A stretch of DNA of 23,558 nucleotides from Chlamydiia bacterium (GTDB lineage: Bacteria; Chlamydiota; Chlamydiia; Chlamydiales; SM23-39). Made by a program: the position numbers and the translations under genes. The notes below the pieces were generated by a model. It was not told the origin of the DNA. It worked only from the letters and a program-made list of their open reading frames with translations, and searched no databases. Shown one piece after another: positions 7,463 to 13,928 of this stretch (position 1 is the first letter of the stretch; each line of letters starts with the position of its first letter). Location of the stretch: assembly GCA_016194825.1 (NCBI GenBank), contig JACQAR010000014.1, positions 1 to 23,558 on the forward strand, in the 5' to 3' direction.

Positions 7463-8542
7463 ATGACTCCTTTTTGCGGATTGACACTAGAAGAACTAAA
7501 AAACTGGATGGGCTCTCAAGGCGAAAAACCGTTTCGCGCTGTCCAGGCATTTGATTGGGTATATAAAAAAGGAATCCGCTCGTTCGATGAGATGAGCAAT
7601 ATGAGCAAAGAGCTCAAAGACCTTCTTTCTCAGGCCTTTATATTCCCCAGTATCGAGAAAATCCGCGAGCTGCACTCCGAAGATGGGGAAACGATCAAAT
7701 TTCTCTGGGAGTTGTCCGATCACAAGCGGGTGGAATCGGTACTGATTCTCTCGCGCGATCGGCGTACTGTGTGCATTTCTTGCCAAGTAGGCTGTCCTGC
7801 CCGCTGCGCCTTCTGTGCTTCGGGCAAAGAGGGGCTGTTGCGCAATCTCTCAGTGGGAGAAATTGTCGAACAAGTACTCCACATCGATCGCTATCTGGCT
7901 GCAAAAGGGGAGCGGGTGTGCCATCTCGTCTTCATGGGGATGGGCGAGCCGATGGAAAATTACGATGCAGTGGTGAAGGCGATCCAGATTTTCAATGCCC
8001 CTGAGGCGTTTCACATTTCCCAAAGACGCATCACGGTGTCTACGGTGGGTGTGGTCGAAGGGATCCGGAAATTGGCCGATGAGGAACTCAAGGTCAATTT
8101 GGTCCTTTCGCTGCACGCGCCGAACCAGCACATCCGGAAAAAGATCATCCCGTATGCGCGTCGCTACGAGTTGCAAGAAATCCTCGATGCCATGGAAGAA
8201 TATTCATGCAAAACGCACCGCGATATCACTTATGAGTATACTCTCATCGCTGGCATCAACGATGGGATCGAACACGCAAAAGAATTGGCCGCGCTGCTCC
8301 AAGGCAAACAGTGCACTGTCAATCTCATCCCTTATAATCCCATCCCGAATCTCAACCTAAGCCGTCCTTCCAAAGAGCGGATTGAAACGTTCCGAGCGAT
8401 TCTTGAAGAGGCGAACATCACGACTACTTGGCGCTACACGAAGGGCAAAGATATCGCAGCTGCATGCGGTCAGCTTGCATTGCAAAAAACGGAAGAGGCA
8501 GTTGCAATTTTTTCACAGGATGTTGTAGGCTCCTCAAAATAA
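7463..8542 (+). CDS. rlmN: Dual-specificity 23S rRNA/tRNA adenosine C2-methyltransferase
   Basis: Radical SAM enzyme that methylates C2 of A2503 in 23S rRNA and A37 in certain tRNAs; 359 aa, normal length. The 4Fe-4S cluster motif is C111-x3-C115-x2-C118 within GCPARCAFCASG. SAM-binding signatures include VFMGMGEPMENYD and ITVSTVG, followed by LSLHAPNQHIRKKIIP. The conserved C-terminal cysteine is C335 in AACGQL. The N-terminal helical region KPFRAVQAFDWVYKKG is typical. Both RlmN and Cfr share these motifs; the housekeeping setting favours RlmN. The start has no clear ribosome-binding site. pgsA follows after 8 nt, so the two are likely cotranscribed. Confidence 0.95.
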   Translation: MTPFCGLTLEELKNWMGSQGEKPFRAVQAFDWVYKKGIRSFDEMSNMSKELKDLLSQAFIFPSIEKIRELHSEDGETIKFLWELSDHKRVESVLILSRDRRTVCISCQVGCPARCAFCASGKEGLLRNLSVGEIVEQVLHIDRYLAAKGERVCHLVFMGMGEPMENYDAVVKAIQIFNAPEAFHISQRRITVSTVGVVEGIRKLADEELKVNLVLSLHAPNQHIRKKIIPYARRYELQEILDAMEEYSCKTHRDITYEYTLIAGINDGIEHAKELAALLQGKQCTVNLIPYNPIPNLNLSRPSKERIETFRAILEEANITTTWRYTKGKDIAAACGQLALQKTEEAVAIFSQDVVGSSK

Positions 8543-8550
8543 CTATACGT

Positions 8551-9135
8551 ATGAATCTGCCTCAGTTTTTTACTCTTCTCAGGATTTTCATTAGTCCCGC
8601 TTTCCCTCTTCTGTATCTCAAGCATGAGGTGCTGGGGTTGCCCCTGATTGCGGTTCCCTATCTTCTGCTGACGCTGCTCATCATTTGTGAAAGCTCGGAT
8701 CTATTTGATGGGTTTTTAGCCCGCAGGCGCAATCAGGTGACTGATGTGGGCAAGGTGCTCGATCCCATGGCTGACAGCATTGCGCACATCTCTCTTTTTC
8801 TCACCTTTACGCAGGGGATTGTGCAGCTGCCACTGCTGCTTGTCTTCGTCTTTTTGTATCGAGATCTATTCATTGGAGCGCTGCGGACGATTTGTGCTCT
8901 GCGCGGCGTAGCGTTAGGAGCGCGGACGAGCGGCAAGGCGAAGACTGTCATCCAAGGTGGTGCTGCCTTTTTGATCTTGATCTTGATGATTCCCTGTCTG
9001 ATGGGATGGATCTCTTTGGAGCTGTTTCAGCAGCTCTCCTTTGCAGCTGCGTCGCTGGCTGCTCTTTGCACGGTAGCTGCTGTTGGCGACTATCTCTATG
9101 CCAATCGCATCCACATCAAAAAGGCGTTTGTTTAA
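8551..9135 (+). CDS. pgsA: CDP-diacylglycerol-glycerol-3-phosphate 3-phosphatidyltransferase
   Basis: Integral membrane enzyme of phosphatidylglycerol synthesis, 194 aa from ATG 8551. The CDP-alcohol phosphatidyltransferase signature is complete: DLFDGFLAR, eight residues, then GKVLDPMAD, giving the four catalytic aspartates. Helices before and after fit the six-helix fold. Other CDP-alcohol transferases share the motif; length and an equivalent position before glgA in Chlamydia favour PgsA. It follows rlmN by 8 nt. Its TAA (9133-9135) overlaps the stop codon of convergent glgA. Confidence 0.92.
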   Translation: MNLPQFFTLLRIFISPAFPLLYLKHEVLGLPLIAVPYLLLTLLIICESSDLFDGFLARRRNQVTDVGKVLDPMADSIAHISLFLTFTQGIVQLPLLLVFVFLYRDLFIGALRTICALRGVALGARTSGKAKTVIQGGAAFLILILMIPCLMGWISLELFQQLSFAAASLAALCTVAAVGDYLYANRIHIKKAFV

Positions 9136-10604
9136 ATAGGTTTTGCGATCAATCGCCGGTAGAGCTGCACATAGTGCTGGGACGGCGCTTTCCAGCTGCA
9201 GTCGAGTTGCACGGCATGTTGGATGAGCGCTTCAAATGCGGGTCCATCCTTGTGAAAATGTGCAAATGCCCGTTTCATTACATCGTGGATGGCGCGCGGA
9301 CTCATCTCTGAAAAGAGAAAGCCATTGCGCTTTTTCTCAGAAGTCTCGGCATCAAACACAGTATCTTTCAATCCCCCTGTGGCTCTCGCAATGGGGATCG
9401 CTCCATAGCGCATCCCGATCATCTGGGTCAGTCCACATGGTTCAAAAGTCGAGGGGATCAAGATAAAATCAAGTGCGCTGTAAAGCTGGTGGGCAAGTCG
9501 TTCATTGTACTCAAATTGCAAAAGTACCTGCGCATTGCCGTGGAATTTCTTTTTCAGTGCATCGAAGTGCTTCTGGATTTTGGGATTTGGGGAGGCGCCT
9601 AATAGCAAAAAAGTGGCTCCCATCGCGGGAACCTGTTCGATGGCAGCTTCGAGCAGTTCAGGCCCTTTTTGATTCACGAGTCGCGTGATGGCGCCAACCC
9701 AAGGGCGCTTGTTCGGATCCAGCCCCCATTGCTTGGCTAAGCTCTCGCGCATCTTCTGTTTGCTGGTGAGAATGGTTCCAATCGGGCTTTTCTCGCTAAA
9801 GTGCGCGGCTAGGCAAGGATCAGCGGCCGGATTCCACAAGTGGTGGTCGATCCCATTCAAAATGCCGGTCAGTTTGCTCTTCATCTTCCGGAGTGTTTGG
9901 TCGAGATAAAAGCCTCCCTCTGGCGTCACGATTTCTCGTGCATAGGTAGGGGAGACAGCGACCAGGGCATCTGCATAGACCAAACCTCCCTTCAGGAGAT
10001 TGATGGCTTCAGAAAACCGCGGATCTTGCATTTTGTCTTTGTGCAGATACTTCTGGCCATTGAGTCCGATGGCATCGAGATCCCAGCTTGCACAATGTCC
10101 TTGGTATTCCATGTTATGCAAGGTCAAGACAATGGCTTTGATAGGCAGCTGAAACAGATCGCGCGCCAATACAGCGCAAAGAGCGGTATGCCAATCATGC
10201 AGGTGCAAGATGTCGATTTCTCGGTTGCCCAGTTTTAGGTATTCGAGTACAGCTCTGCAGAAGTAGATGAATCGACGTGTGTCATCTTCACACCCGTAGA
10301 TTTTGCCTCGATGGAAGTAGCCTGCGGGGTGGCGCGCTTCCAATAGGTGGAGGCGGCATCCTTCTGTCTCGGCGTACCACATGGCATTGGCATGGAGCTG
10401 GCCACTTTCCCAGCATTTGAAGTCGGCCAGTTCGAGTTTGACCTGGTTGAGGGTCTTGAGATCGATGAAGTCGTATTTAGGCAGGATGATCTCTGTTTCA
10501 TGGCCGAGCTGGGTGAGTTCTCGGCACAGGCCCACGAGCACTTCTCCCATGCCGCCCGCTTTTGCCAGAGGCGCAAATTCAGCGCTGATATGCACAATCC
10601 TCAT
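9132..10604 (-). CDS. glgA: Glycogen synthase (ADP-glucose)
   Basis: Transfers glucose from ADP-glucose to growing glycogen; GT5 family with GT-B fold, 490 aa from ATG 10604-10602. The ADP-glucose-binding KxGG loop is K15-A-G-G in APLAKAGGMGEV. The C-terminal half has STFEPCGLTQMIGMRYG and ATGGLKDTV, the donor-site Glu and loop of the family. DWHTALCAV and VLTLHNMEYQG are further hallmarks. Glycogen metabolism is a known chlamydial trait. The start codon abuts the large repeat at 10605-11466, and a promoter-like sequence (10612-10640) points into the gene only 7 nt upstream. Confidence 0.97.
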   Translation of the reverse strand: MRIVHISAEFAPLAKAGGMGEVLVGLCRELTQLGHETEIILPKYDFIDLKTLNQVKLELADFKCWESGQLHANAMWYAETEGCRLHLLEARHPAGYFHRGKIYGCEDDTRRFIYFCRAVLEYLKLGNREIDILHLHDWHTALCAVLARDLFQLPIKAIVLTLHNMEYQGHCASWDLDAIGLNGQKYLHKDKMQDPRFSEAINLLKGGLVYADALVAVSPTYAREIVTPEGGFYLDQTLRKMKSKLTGILNGIDHHLWNPAADPCLAAHFSEKSPIGTILTSKQKMRESLAKQWGLDPNKRPWVGAITRLVNQKGPELLEAAIEQVPAMGATFLLLGASPNPKIQKHFDALKKKFHGNAQVLLQFEYNERLAHQLYSALDFILIPSTFEPCGLTQMIGMRYGAIPIARATGGLKDTVFDAETSEKKRNGFLFSEMSPRAIHDVMKRAFAHFHKDGPAFEALIQHAVQLDCSWKAPSQHYVQLYRRLIAKPI

Positions 10605-10611
10605 TCCCGAC

Positions 10612-10640
10612 CTAATAAGCCCCCCGCTCCAAAAAAGCAA
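10612..10640 (-). promoter_or_regulatory. Outward promoter-like sequence toward glgA
   Basis: On the minus strand TTGCTT (10640-10635), a 17-bp G-rich spacer and TATTAG (10617-10612) resemble a housekeeping sigma promoter. The -10 ends 7 nt before the glgA ATG, so the transcript would be almost leaderless. Confidence 0.4.
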
Positions 10641-10670
10641 CGGAAAGGGAAGGGGGGAAGAAAGAAAAGC

Positions 10671-10923
10671 TAAAAATAGGCAGTCAGGGTTGCACCCCCG
10701 CTGGCTCCGCAGGACCGGTTCTGGCTTTGATAACCAGTCGCGCCCTGATTACAAAAACCGCAAAACTGCGTTTGCGACTTATCGCGCTTGGTTCCTCGCG
10801 GTACTTTTGTACCGCTCCTCACTTCATGCAGCGCGATTTCTCTTTGCCATAACCAGTCTCGGGCTGCGCCCAGGCCCCAGCGTTGCTGGGTCCCTCCGGG
10901 GCGCAGATTTGGCCCCTTCGGGT
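10671..10923 (-). repeat. Left arm of the inverted repeat, possible structured RNA unit
   Basis: Bases 10671-10743 match the inverted right arm (11417-11345) without gaps at 61 of 73 positions. Bases 10779-10866 match 11302-11215 at 77 of 88. The 35-nt linker between these is divergent. Hairpins: AGGGT-TGC-ACCCC (10686-10698), outer ATCGCGC/GCGCGAT (10781-10787/10831-10837), inner GCGGTAC-TTTT-GTACCGC (10798-10815), and the nested stem 10864-10906. It ends with GGCCCCTTCGGGT. I assign the minus strand so that it reads outward, toward glgA; transcription is unproven. Confidence 0.8.
10864..10906. repeat. Nested hairpin 1
   Basis: CTGCGCCC (10864-10871) pairs with GGGCGCAG (10899-10906) and encloses CCCAGC-GTT-GCTGGG (10876-10890). 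It has the same two-tier layout as the stems at 10984-11024 and 11176-11217 despite different bases. Confidence 0.8.
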
Positions 10924-10964
10924 CTTCACAGCTTGTTCTGAATAAAGAGATTGTTCGCCATTGA

Positions 10965-11024
10965 AGGCCCGAAGGGCCTCACTCTGTGCCTCGGGGGCCC
11001 CACGCAGTGGGGGCGTAGGCACAG
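10965..11024. repeat. Hairpin pair in the centre of the block (nested hairpin 2)
   Basis: AGGCCC-GAA-GGGCCT (10965-10979) is followed by CTGTGCCT (10984-10991)/AGGCACAG (11017-11024), enclosing CCCCAC-GCA-GTGGGG (10998-11012). The unit runs on into CCCGAATAAGCCCC, the start of another repeat copy. Confidence 0.8.
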
Positions 11025-11026
11025 CC

Positions 11027-11055
11027 CGAATAAGCCCCTTCCCCCAAAAAATCAA
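11027..11055 (-). promoter_or_regulatory. Internal promoter-like copy of the repeat end
   Basis: On the minus strand this reads TTGATT, 17 bases, TATTCG, with a G-rich spacer. It aligns with the sequences at 10612-10640 and 11438-11466. Its -10 is the worst of the three, so it is probably a decayed or inactive copy. Confidence 0.35.
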
Positions 11056-11134
11056 TAAGAAGAAGAAAATGGAAAGATAGACAGTCGGGGTTCCTCTCCA
11101 TGTGCAGTACCTGTTCCTCGGTCCCGCTAAGCTC

Positions 11135-11157
11135 AAATGTAAAGCAGCTTTACATTT
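11135..11157. repeat. 23-bp perfect palindrome
   Basis: AAATGTAAAGC (11135-11145) and GCTTTACATTT (11147-11157) are perfect inverted copies around a single A. It is AT-rich, unlike the neighbouring GC-rich stems, and sits at the inner tip of the right arm. The left arm has no counterpart. Confidence 0.85.
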
Positions 11158-11417
11158 ACCCGAAGGGGCCAGGTTCTGTGCGCGGAGAGGCTCCCGCGAA
11201 GCGGGACCCGCGCACAGCCCGAGACCAATTATGGCAAGGAGAAATCGCACCGCATGAAGTGAGGAGCGATACAAAAGTATCGCGACGAACCAGGTGCGAT
11301 AAGGAGCGCCTCTACCGCCACGAAGTTGGCGATCTTGCAATGTCGCGCGACTGGTTATCGAAGCCAGAATTGGTCCAGCAGGGCCAGCGGGGACGCAGTC
11401 CCGACTGTCTATTTTTA
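11158..11417 (+). repeat. Right arm of the inverted repeat, possible structured RNA unit
   Basis: Inverted homologue of 10671-10923. Read on + it has the nested stem 11176-11217, outer ATCGCAC/GTGCGAT (11244-11250/11294-11300), inner GCGATAC-AAAA-GTATCGC (11266-11283), and GGGAC-GCA-GTCCC (11390-11402). ATTTTT (11411-11416) follows the last hairpin after 8 bases, a possible weak terminator. The hairpins keep their pairing while their bases differ from the left arm, as expected for a structure under selection. No known RNA family is recognised. Confidence 0.8.
11176..11217. repeat. Nested hairpin 3
   Basis: CTGTGCGCGG (11176-11185) pairs with CCGCGCACAG (11208-11217), enclosing CCCGC-GAA-GCGGG (11193-11205). 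This is the structural equivalent of 10864-10906 in the other arm, with most stem bases changed. Confidence 0.85.
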
Positions 11418-11437
11418 ATCTCCTTCTCTTCCTTGCG

Positions 11438-11466
11438 TTGCAAAATATTTGGGGGAAGGGTATTAT
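11438..11466 (+). promoter_or_regulatory. Probable promoter for tRNA-Gln
   Basis: TTGCAA (11438-11443), a 17-bp spacer and TATTAT (11461-11466) make a good sigma-66/sigma-70-type promoter. Transcription would start near 11473, about 14 bases before the tRNA. It forms the outer right edge of the repeat block and aligns with the promoter-like sequence at the glgA edge. Confidence 0.6.
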
Positions 11467-11486
11467 CGATGCTGTTTTTTATGTGA

Positions 11487-11558
11487 TGGGGCGTCGCCAA
11501 GCGGTAAGGCAGCGGTTTTTGGTACCGCCATGCGGAGGTTCGAATCCTTCCGCCCCAA
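11487..11558 (+). tRNA. tRNA-Gln (anticodon TTG)
   Basis: A 72-nt cloverleaf. The acceptor stem TGGGGCG (11487-11493) pairs with CGCCCCA (11551-11557), and A11558 is the discriminator base. The anticodon stem GCGGT/ACCGC encloses TTTTGGT with anticodon TTG at 11519-11521. The T-arm has the usual GGTTCGAATCC. The 3' CCA is not encoded. A U1-A72 first pair is characteristic of bacterial tRNA-Gln. prs starts 16 nt after it, so processing from a longer transcript is likely. Confidence 0.97.
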
Positions 11559-11574
11559 AATATAGAGTGGATAC

Positions 11575-12510
11575 GTGCAAAGCTCCTTCACCATTTTCTC
11601 CGGCTCTTCCCACCCAAAATTGGCCGAAGAAATCGCAACCTCCCTACATGTCAAGCTAGGGAAGGTCGCGATAGAACGCTTCCCAGATGGGGAGATTGGG
11701 ATGCAAGTCCTTGAGAATGTGCGTGGCAAGGATGTGTTTATCGTCCAATCAGTAGCCAGAAGACCGAACCATTACTTGATGGAGCTACTGATTTTGGTCG
11801 ATGCCCTCAAGCGGGCGTCGGTACGCAGTGTGACTGCTGTCATGCCCTACTATCCTTATGCGAGGCAAGATCGCAAGGAAAAGGGGCGCGTTCCCATTAC
11901 GGCTAAACTGGTAGCCGATCTGTTGGAACGGGCAGGGGTCCATCGGGTCTTGACCATGGATTTGCATACAGAGCAGATCCAAGGATTTTTTAATATACCA
12001 GTAGATAATTTAACGGCGCGGCCCGCTTTCGTCGCAGAGTTGAAAAAGCTCGGTGTAAAAAATTCTGTCATAGTTTCTACCGATGTTGGTAGCAATAGGA
12101 TGGCGCGAAAGTATGCCGAAGCATTAAAATTGGATCTCGCGATTATCGACAAGCGGCGCATAAGCGCAGAGAAAGTCGAGGTTTACGGCCTGATTGGAGA
12201 CGTAAACGGTAAACAGGCGATCCTCGTGGATGATATTTGGTCCACAGGAAAGACGCTGAAGACAGCCGCAAAAAAATGTAAAGAACAAGGCGCGAAGAGC
12301 GTCCTTGCCGTTGTCACGCATGGCCTTATGCTGGGGGTTGAAGGGATAGAGGAGATTGACTCAATTTGGGTCACCAATACCATCCCCTCCCAGCCGCAGA
12401 CGCCTGCTGGCGTAAAGAGTCTGTCGATAGCCCCTCTTTTTGGGAAGGCGATCGACTGCATTGTATCGGCAAAATCGCTCTCAGCTCTTTTTAAAAGTGA
12501 AGAAGGATAG
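11575..12510 (+). CDS. prs: Ribose-phosphate pyrophosphokinase (PRPP synthetase)
   Basis: Makes PRPP from ribose 5-phosphate and ATP for nucleotide and cofactor synthesis; 311 aa, normal length. Family motifs are YARQDRKEKGRVPITAK (95-111), the catalytic His in DLHTEQIQGFF (H131), the flexible-loop K193-R194 in IDKRR, and the PRPP loop VDDIWSTGKT (218-227). The Trp in that loop is unusual. The start is GTG 11575; no ATG is available nearby and the Shine-Dalgarno sequence is weak. The order prs-ctc-pth is common in bacteria. As I recall, Chlamydiaceae lack prs, so this lineage keeps an ancestral arrangement. rplY follows at once. Confidence 0.95.
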   Translation: MQSSFTIFSGSSHPKLAEEIATSLHVKLGKVAIERFPDGEIGMQVLENVRGKDVFIVQSVARRPNHYLMELLILVDALKRASVRSVTAVMPYYPYARQDRKEKGRVPITAKLVADLLERAGVHRVLTMDLHTEQIQGFFNIPVDNLTARPAFVAELKKLGVKNSVIVSTDVGSNRMARKYAEALKLDLAIIDKRRISAEKVEVYGLIGDVNGKQAILVDDIWSTGKTLKTAAKKCKEQGAKSVLAVVTHGLMLGVEGIEEIDSIWVTNTIPSQPQTPAGVKSLSIAPLFGKAIDCIVSAKSLSALFKSEEG

Positions 12511-12511
12511 T

Positions 12512-13078
12512 ATGAAATTCTCAATTGCCGAGCGTAAAGCAGAACGTAAAGCGGATGCGAAGCGTGTGCGCCGTGAAGGAAACATCCCAGCCGTGCTCTA
12601 TTCAAAAGGCCGGTCGCCACACCATATCGCCCTGAAAAAAGAAGAATTCCAGGCGGTATTGCGCAACCTAAAACCAGGAATGCTGTCGACGATGGTGTTT
12701 GAGCTGCACAATGGAAAAACTACCCAAAAAGCGCTGATCAAAGAGGTGCAGTATCAGCCGGCAACATACGAAGTCGAGCACATTGATTTTCTCGAGCTGA
12801 GAGAAGATGTTCCTGTCACTGTAAAAGTGCCTATTCTCGTAGTGGGAGCTGCTGAATGCGTCGGTGTGAAGCTCGGGGGAATGATGCACCAAATCATCCG
12901 CTCTTTGCAGGTCGTTTGCTTACCGAAAGACATCCCGCATGAATTGACGATCGATGTCACCGAGATGAACGTGGCTGATTCGAAGACGCTTGCGGATTTA
13001 AAGATCCCTGCGCATGTGCGGCCCTTAGCGAAGTTGACCGAAGTGCTCGTCACGATCGCTAAAAAAGTGGTTGCATAA
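12512..13078 (+). CDS. rplY: 50S ribosomal protein L25, CTC form
   Basis: Binds 5S rRNA in the large subunit; 188 aa from ATG 12512 with AAGGA five bases upstream, one nucleotide after the prs stop. The N-terminal L25 domain has GNIPAVLYSKG and the C-terminal TL5/CTC beta domain has VEHIDFLEL and VPVTVKVPI. The two-domain form is the general stress protein CTC type found in Chlamydia and many other bacteria. Confidence 0.96.
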   Translation: MKFSIAERKAERKADAKRVRREGNIPAVLYSKGRSPHHIALKKEEFQAVLRNLKPGMLSTMVFELHNGKTTQKALIKEVQYQPATYEVEHIDFLELREDVPVTVKVPILVVGAAECVGVKLGGMMHQIIRSLQVVCLPKDIPHELTIDVTEMNVADSKTLADLKIPAHVRPLAKLTEVLVTIAKKVVA

Positions 13079-13094
13079 TCGATAGGCTCTAGTC

Positions 13095-13721
13095 ATGTTG
13101 AGCGCCCCTTTTCTGATCGTAGGCCTGGGAAATCCCGGCAAAAAATACAGAGAAACGCGCCATAACATCGGCTTTGCAGCACTCGATTGGCTGGCAGAGA
13201 AATACGGGCTCCGGTTTCGGAAAAAAGGGGCTTGGAAAGGAGAGGTCGCCGAGGGAAACATTGGCGATCGTGCTGTGATTTTATTGAAGCCGTACACGTA
13301 TATGAATGTGAGCGGCGAATCGGTGGCGTTCGTGATGCGCTACCTACAGATTGAGTTGTCCCATCTGCTGGTCGTTGTAGACGACATTGCGATCCCCCTG
13401 GGACAGCTTCGGATCCGCTCCCACAGTAGCTCGGGAGGTCATAATGGCCTCAAGAGTATTGAGGAGCACTTGCAGACGCAGGGATATGTTCGACTCCGCA
13501 TAGGAATCGGCGATCGCAGCGAGGGGGATCTGGCGAGCCACGTGCTCAGCCCGTTTCGGGCAGAAGAAAAAACGCTCTTACCCAAAATTTTGGAAAGAGC
13601 TGGAGAAGCGATCGTGAGATGGCTGACCCAAGGATTAACCAGTGCGATGGTGGGATTAAACCCTCCATCGAACCCAAGCATTGGAGGCAACAATGACGAA
13701 GAAAAGAAAGGGCTTTTATGA
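13095..13721 (+). CDS. pth: Peptidyl-tRNA hydrolase
   Basis: Releases tRNA from stalled peptidyl-tRNA; 208 aa. The signature IVGLGNPGKKYRETRHNIGF carries N13 and catalytic H23. KPYTYMNVSGESV (N71), VVVDDIAIPLG and SSSGGHNGLKSI complete the active site. Length is slightly above the usual 185-195 because the C-terminus runs 29 nt into rpsF. The last residues (GGNNDEEKKGLL) are encoded by the rpsF ribosome-binding site and start, so they are probably unconserved. Confidence 0.97.
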   Translation: MLSAPFLIVGLGNPGKKYRETRHNIGFAALDWLAEKYGLRFRKKGAWKGEVAEGNIGDRAVILLKPYTYMNVSGESVAFVMRYLQIELSHLLVVVDDIAIPLGQLRIRSHSSSGGHNGLKSIEEHLQTQGYVRLRIGIGDRSEGDLASHVLSPFRAEEKTLLPKILERAGEAIVRWLTQGLTSAMVGLNPPSNPSIGGNNDEEKKGLL

Positions 13722-13926
13722 GGGAATGTATATCCTGAGCGCCGCGCTCAGCGATGACTCTCGCAAAAAGGCACTCGAAAAAATCACCGACGGAATTGCT
13801 CAGAAATCGGTCCAGGAGCTGTGGAAGGAATATCACCTCCATGAAGATCTGATTCGCTTCATCACGATGCGAGTTGAGAAAGTGCCTGAAACACTTGAGT
13901 TCCAACCCCTCAAAATCCAAGGTTAA
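13693..13926 (+). CDS. rpsF: 30S ribosomal protein S6, internally shortened
   Basis: S6 binds S18 on the small-subunit platform. The start ATG 13693 has a strong GGAGG (13683-13687). The product is only 77 aa against about 95-112 normally. The N-terminal part (YEGMYILSAALSDDSRKKA) and C-terminal part (ELWKEYHLHEDLIRFITMR) are well conserved. The central 35 or so residues, which should contain beta strands 2 and 3 with the GRRKLAY-type and YYYFIYF-type segments, are absent. The junction falls near GITDG...AQKSV, i.e. about 13790-13810, and is in frame. The gene overlaps pth and precedes rpsR by 2 nt. A functional S6 would be surprising without these strands; assembly collapse or a second intact copy elsewhere are alternatives. 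Confidence 0.85.
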   Translation: MTKKRKGFYEGMYILSAALSDDSRKKALEKITDGIAQKSVQELWKEYHLHEDLIRFITMRVEKVPETLEFQPLKIQG

Positions 13927-13928
13927 AT

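Larger units (their letters stand above)
10605..11466. repeat. 862-bp mosaic inverted-repeat block of nested hairpins
   Basis: This gene-free interval between glgA and tRNA-Gln holds two long inverted arms (10671-10923 and 11158-11417) around a centre with further partial copies. Open frames inside it are mirror-image translations of the arms and look spurious. At least eight hairpins with 1-4 nt loops are visible. The outer sequences also match: an AATAAG-CCCC-rich start at 10614 and 11030, and in inverted form an ATAATACCC start at 11466. Each is followed by a purine-rich tract and then by TAGACAGTC or TAGGCAGTC. The block looks like a modular family of repeats inserted more than once rather than a single hairpin. 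Confidence 0.88.

Noticed and set aside
10381..10941. 186-codon + frame
   Set aside because: It begins as the antisense shadow of glgA and continues through the left arm of the repeat; no start signal.
10819..11340. 173-codon open frame on the minus strand
   Set aside because: It lies inside the inverted-repeat block. Its translation (e.g. LLYRSSLHAVRFLLAI) is mirrored by a + frame in the other arm, and codons follow the hairpins, not a protein.
10605..11466. Degenerate tRNA or rRNA cluster
   Set aside because: Short triloop hairpins do not build a cloverleaf, and no rRNA landmark sequence is recognisable. Only the tRNA-Gln at 11487 is a real tRNA.
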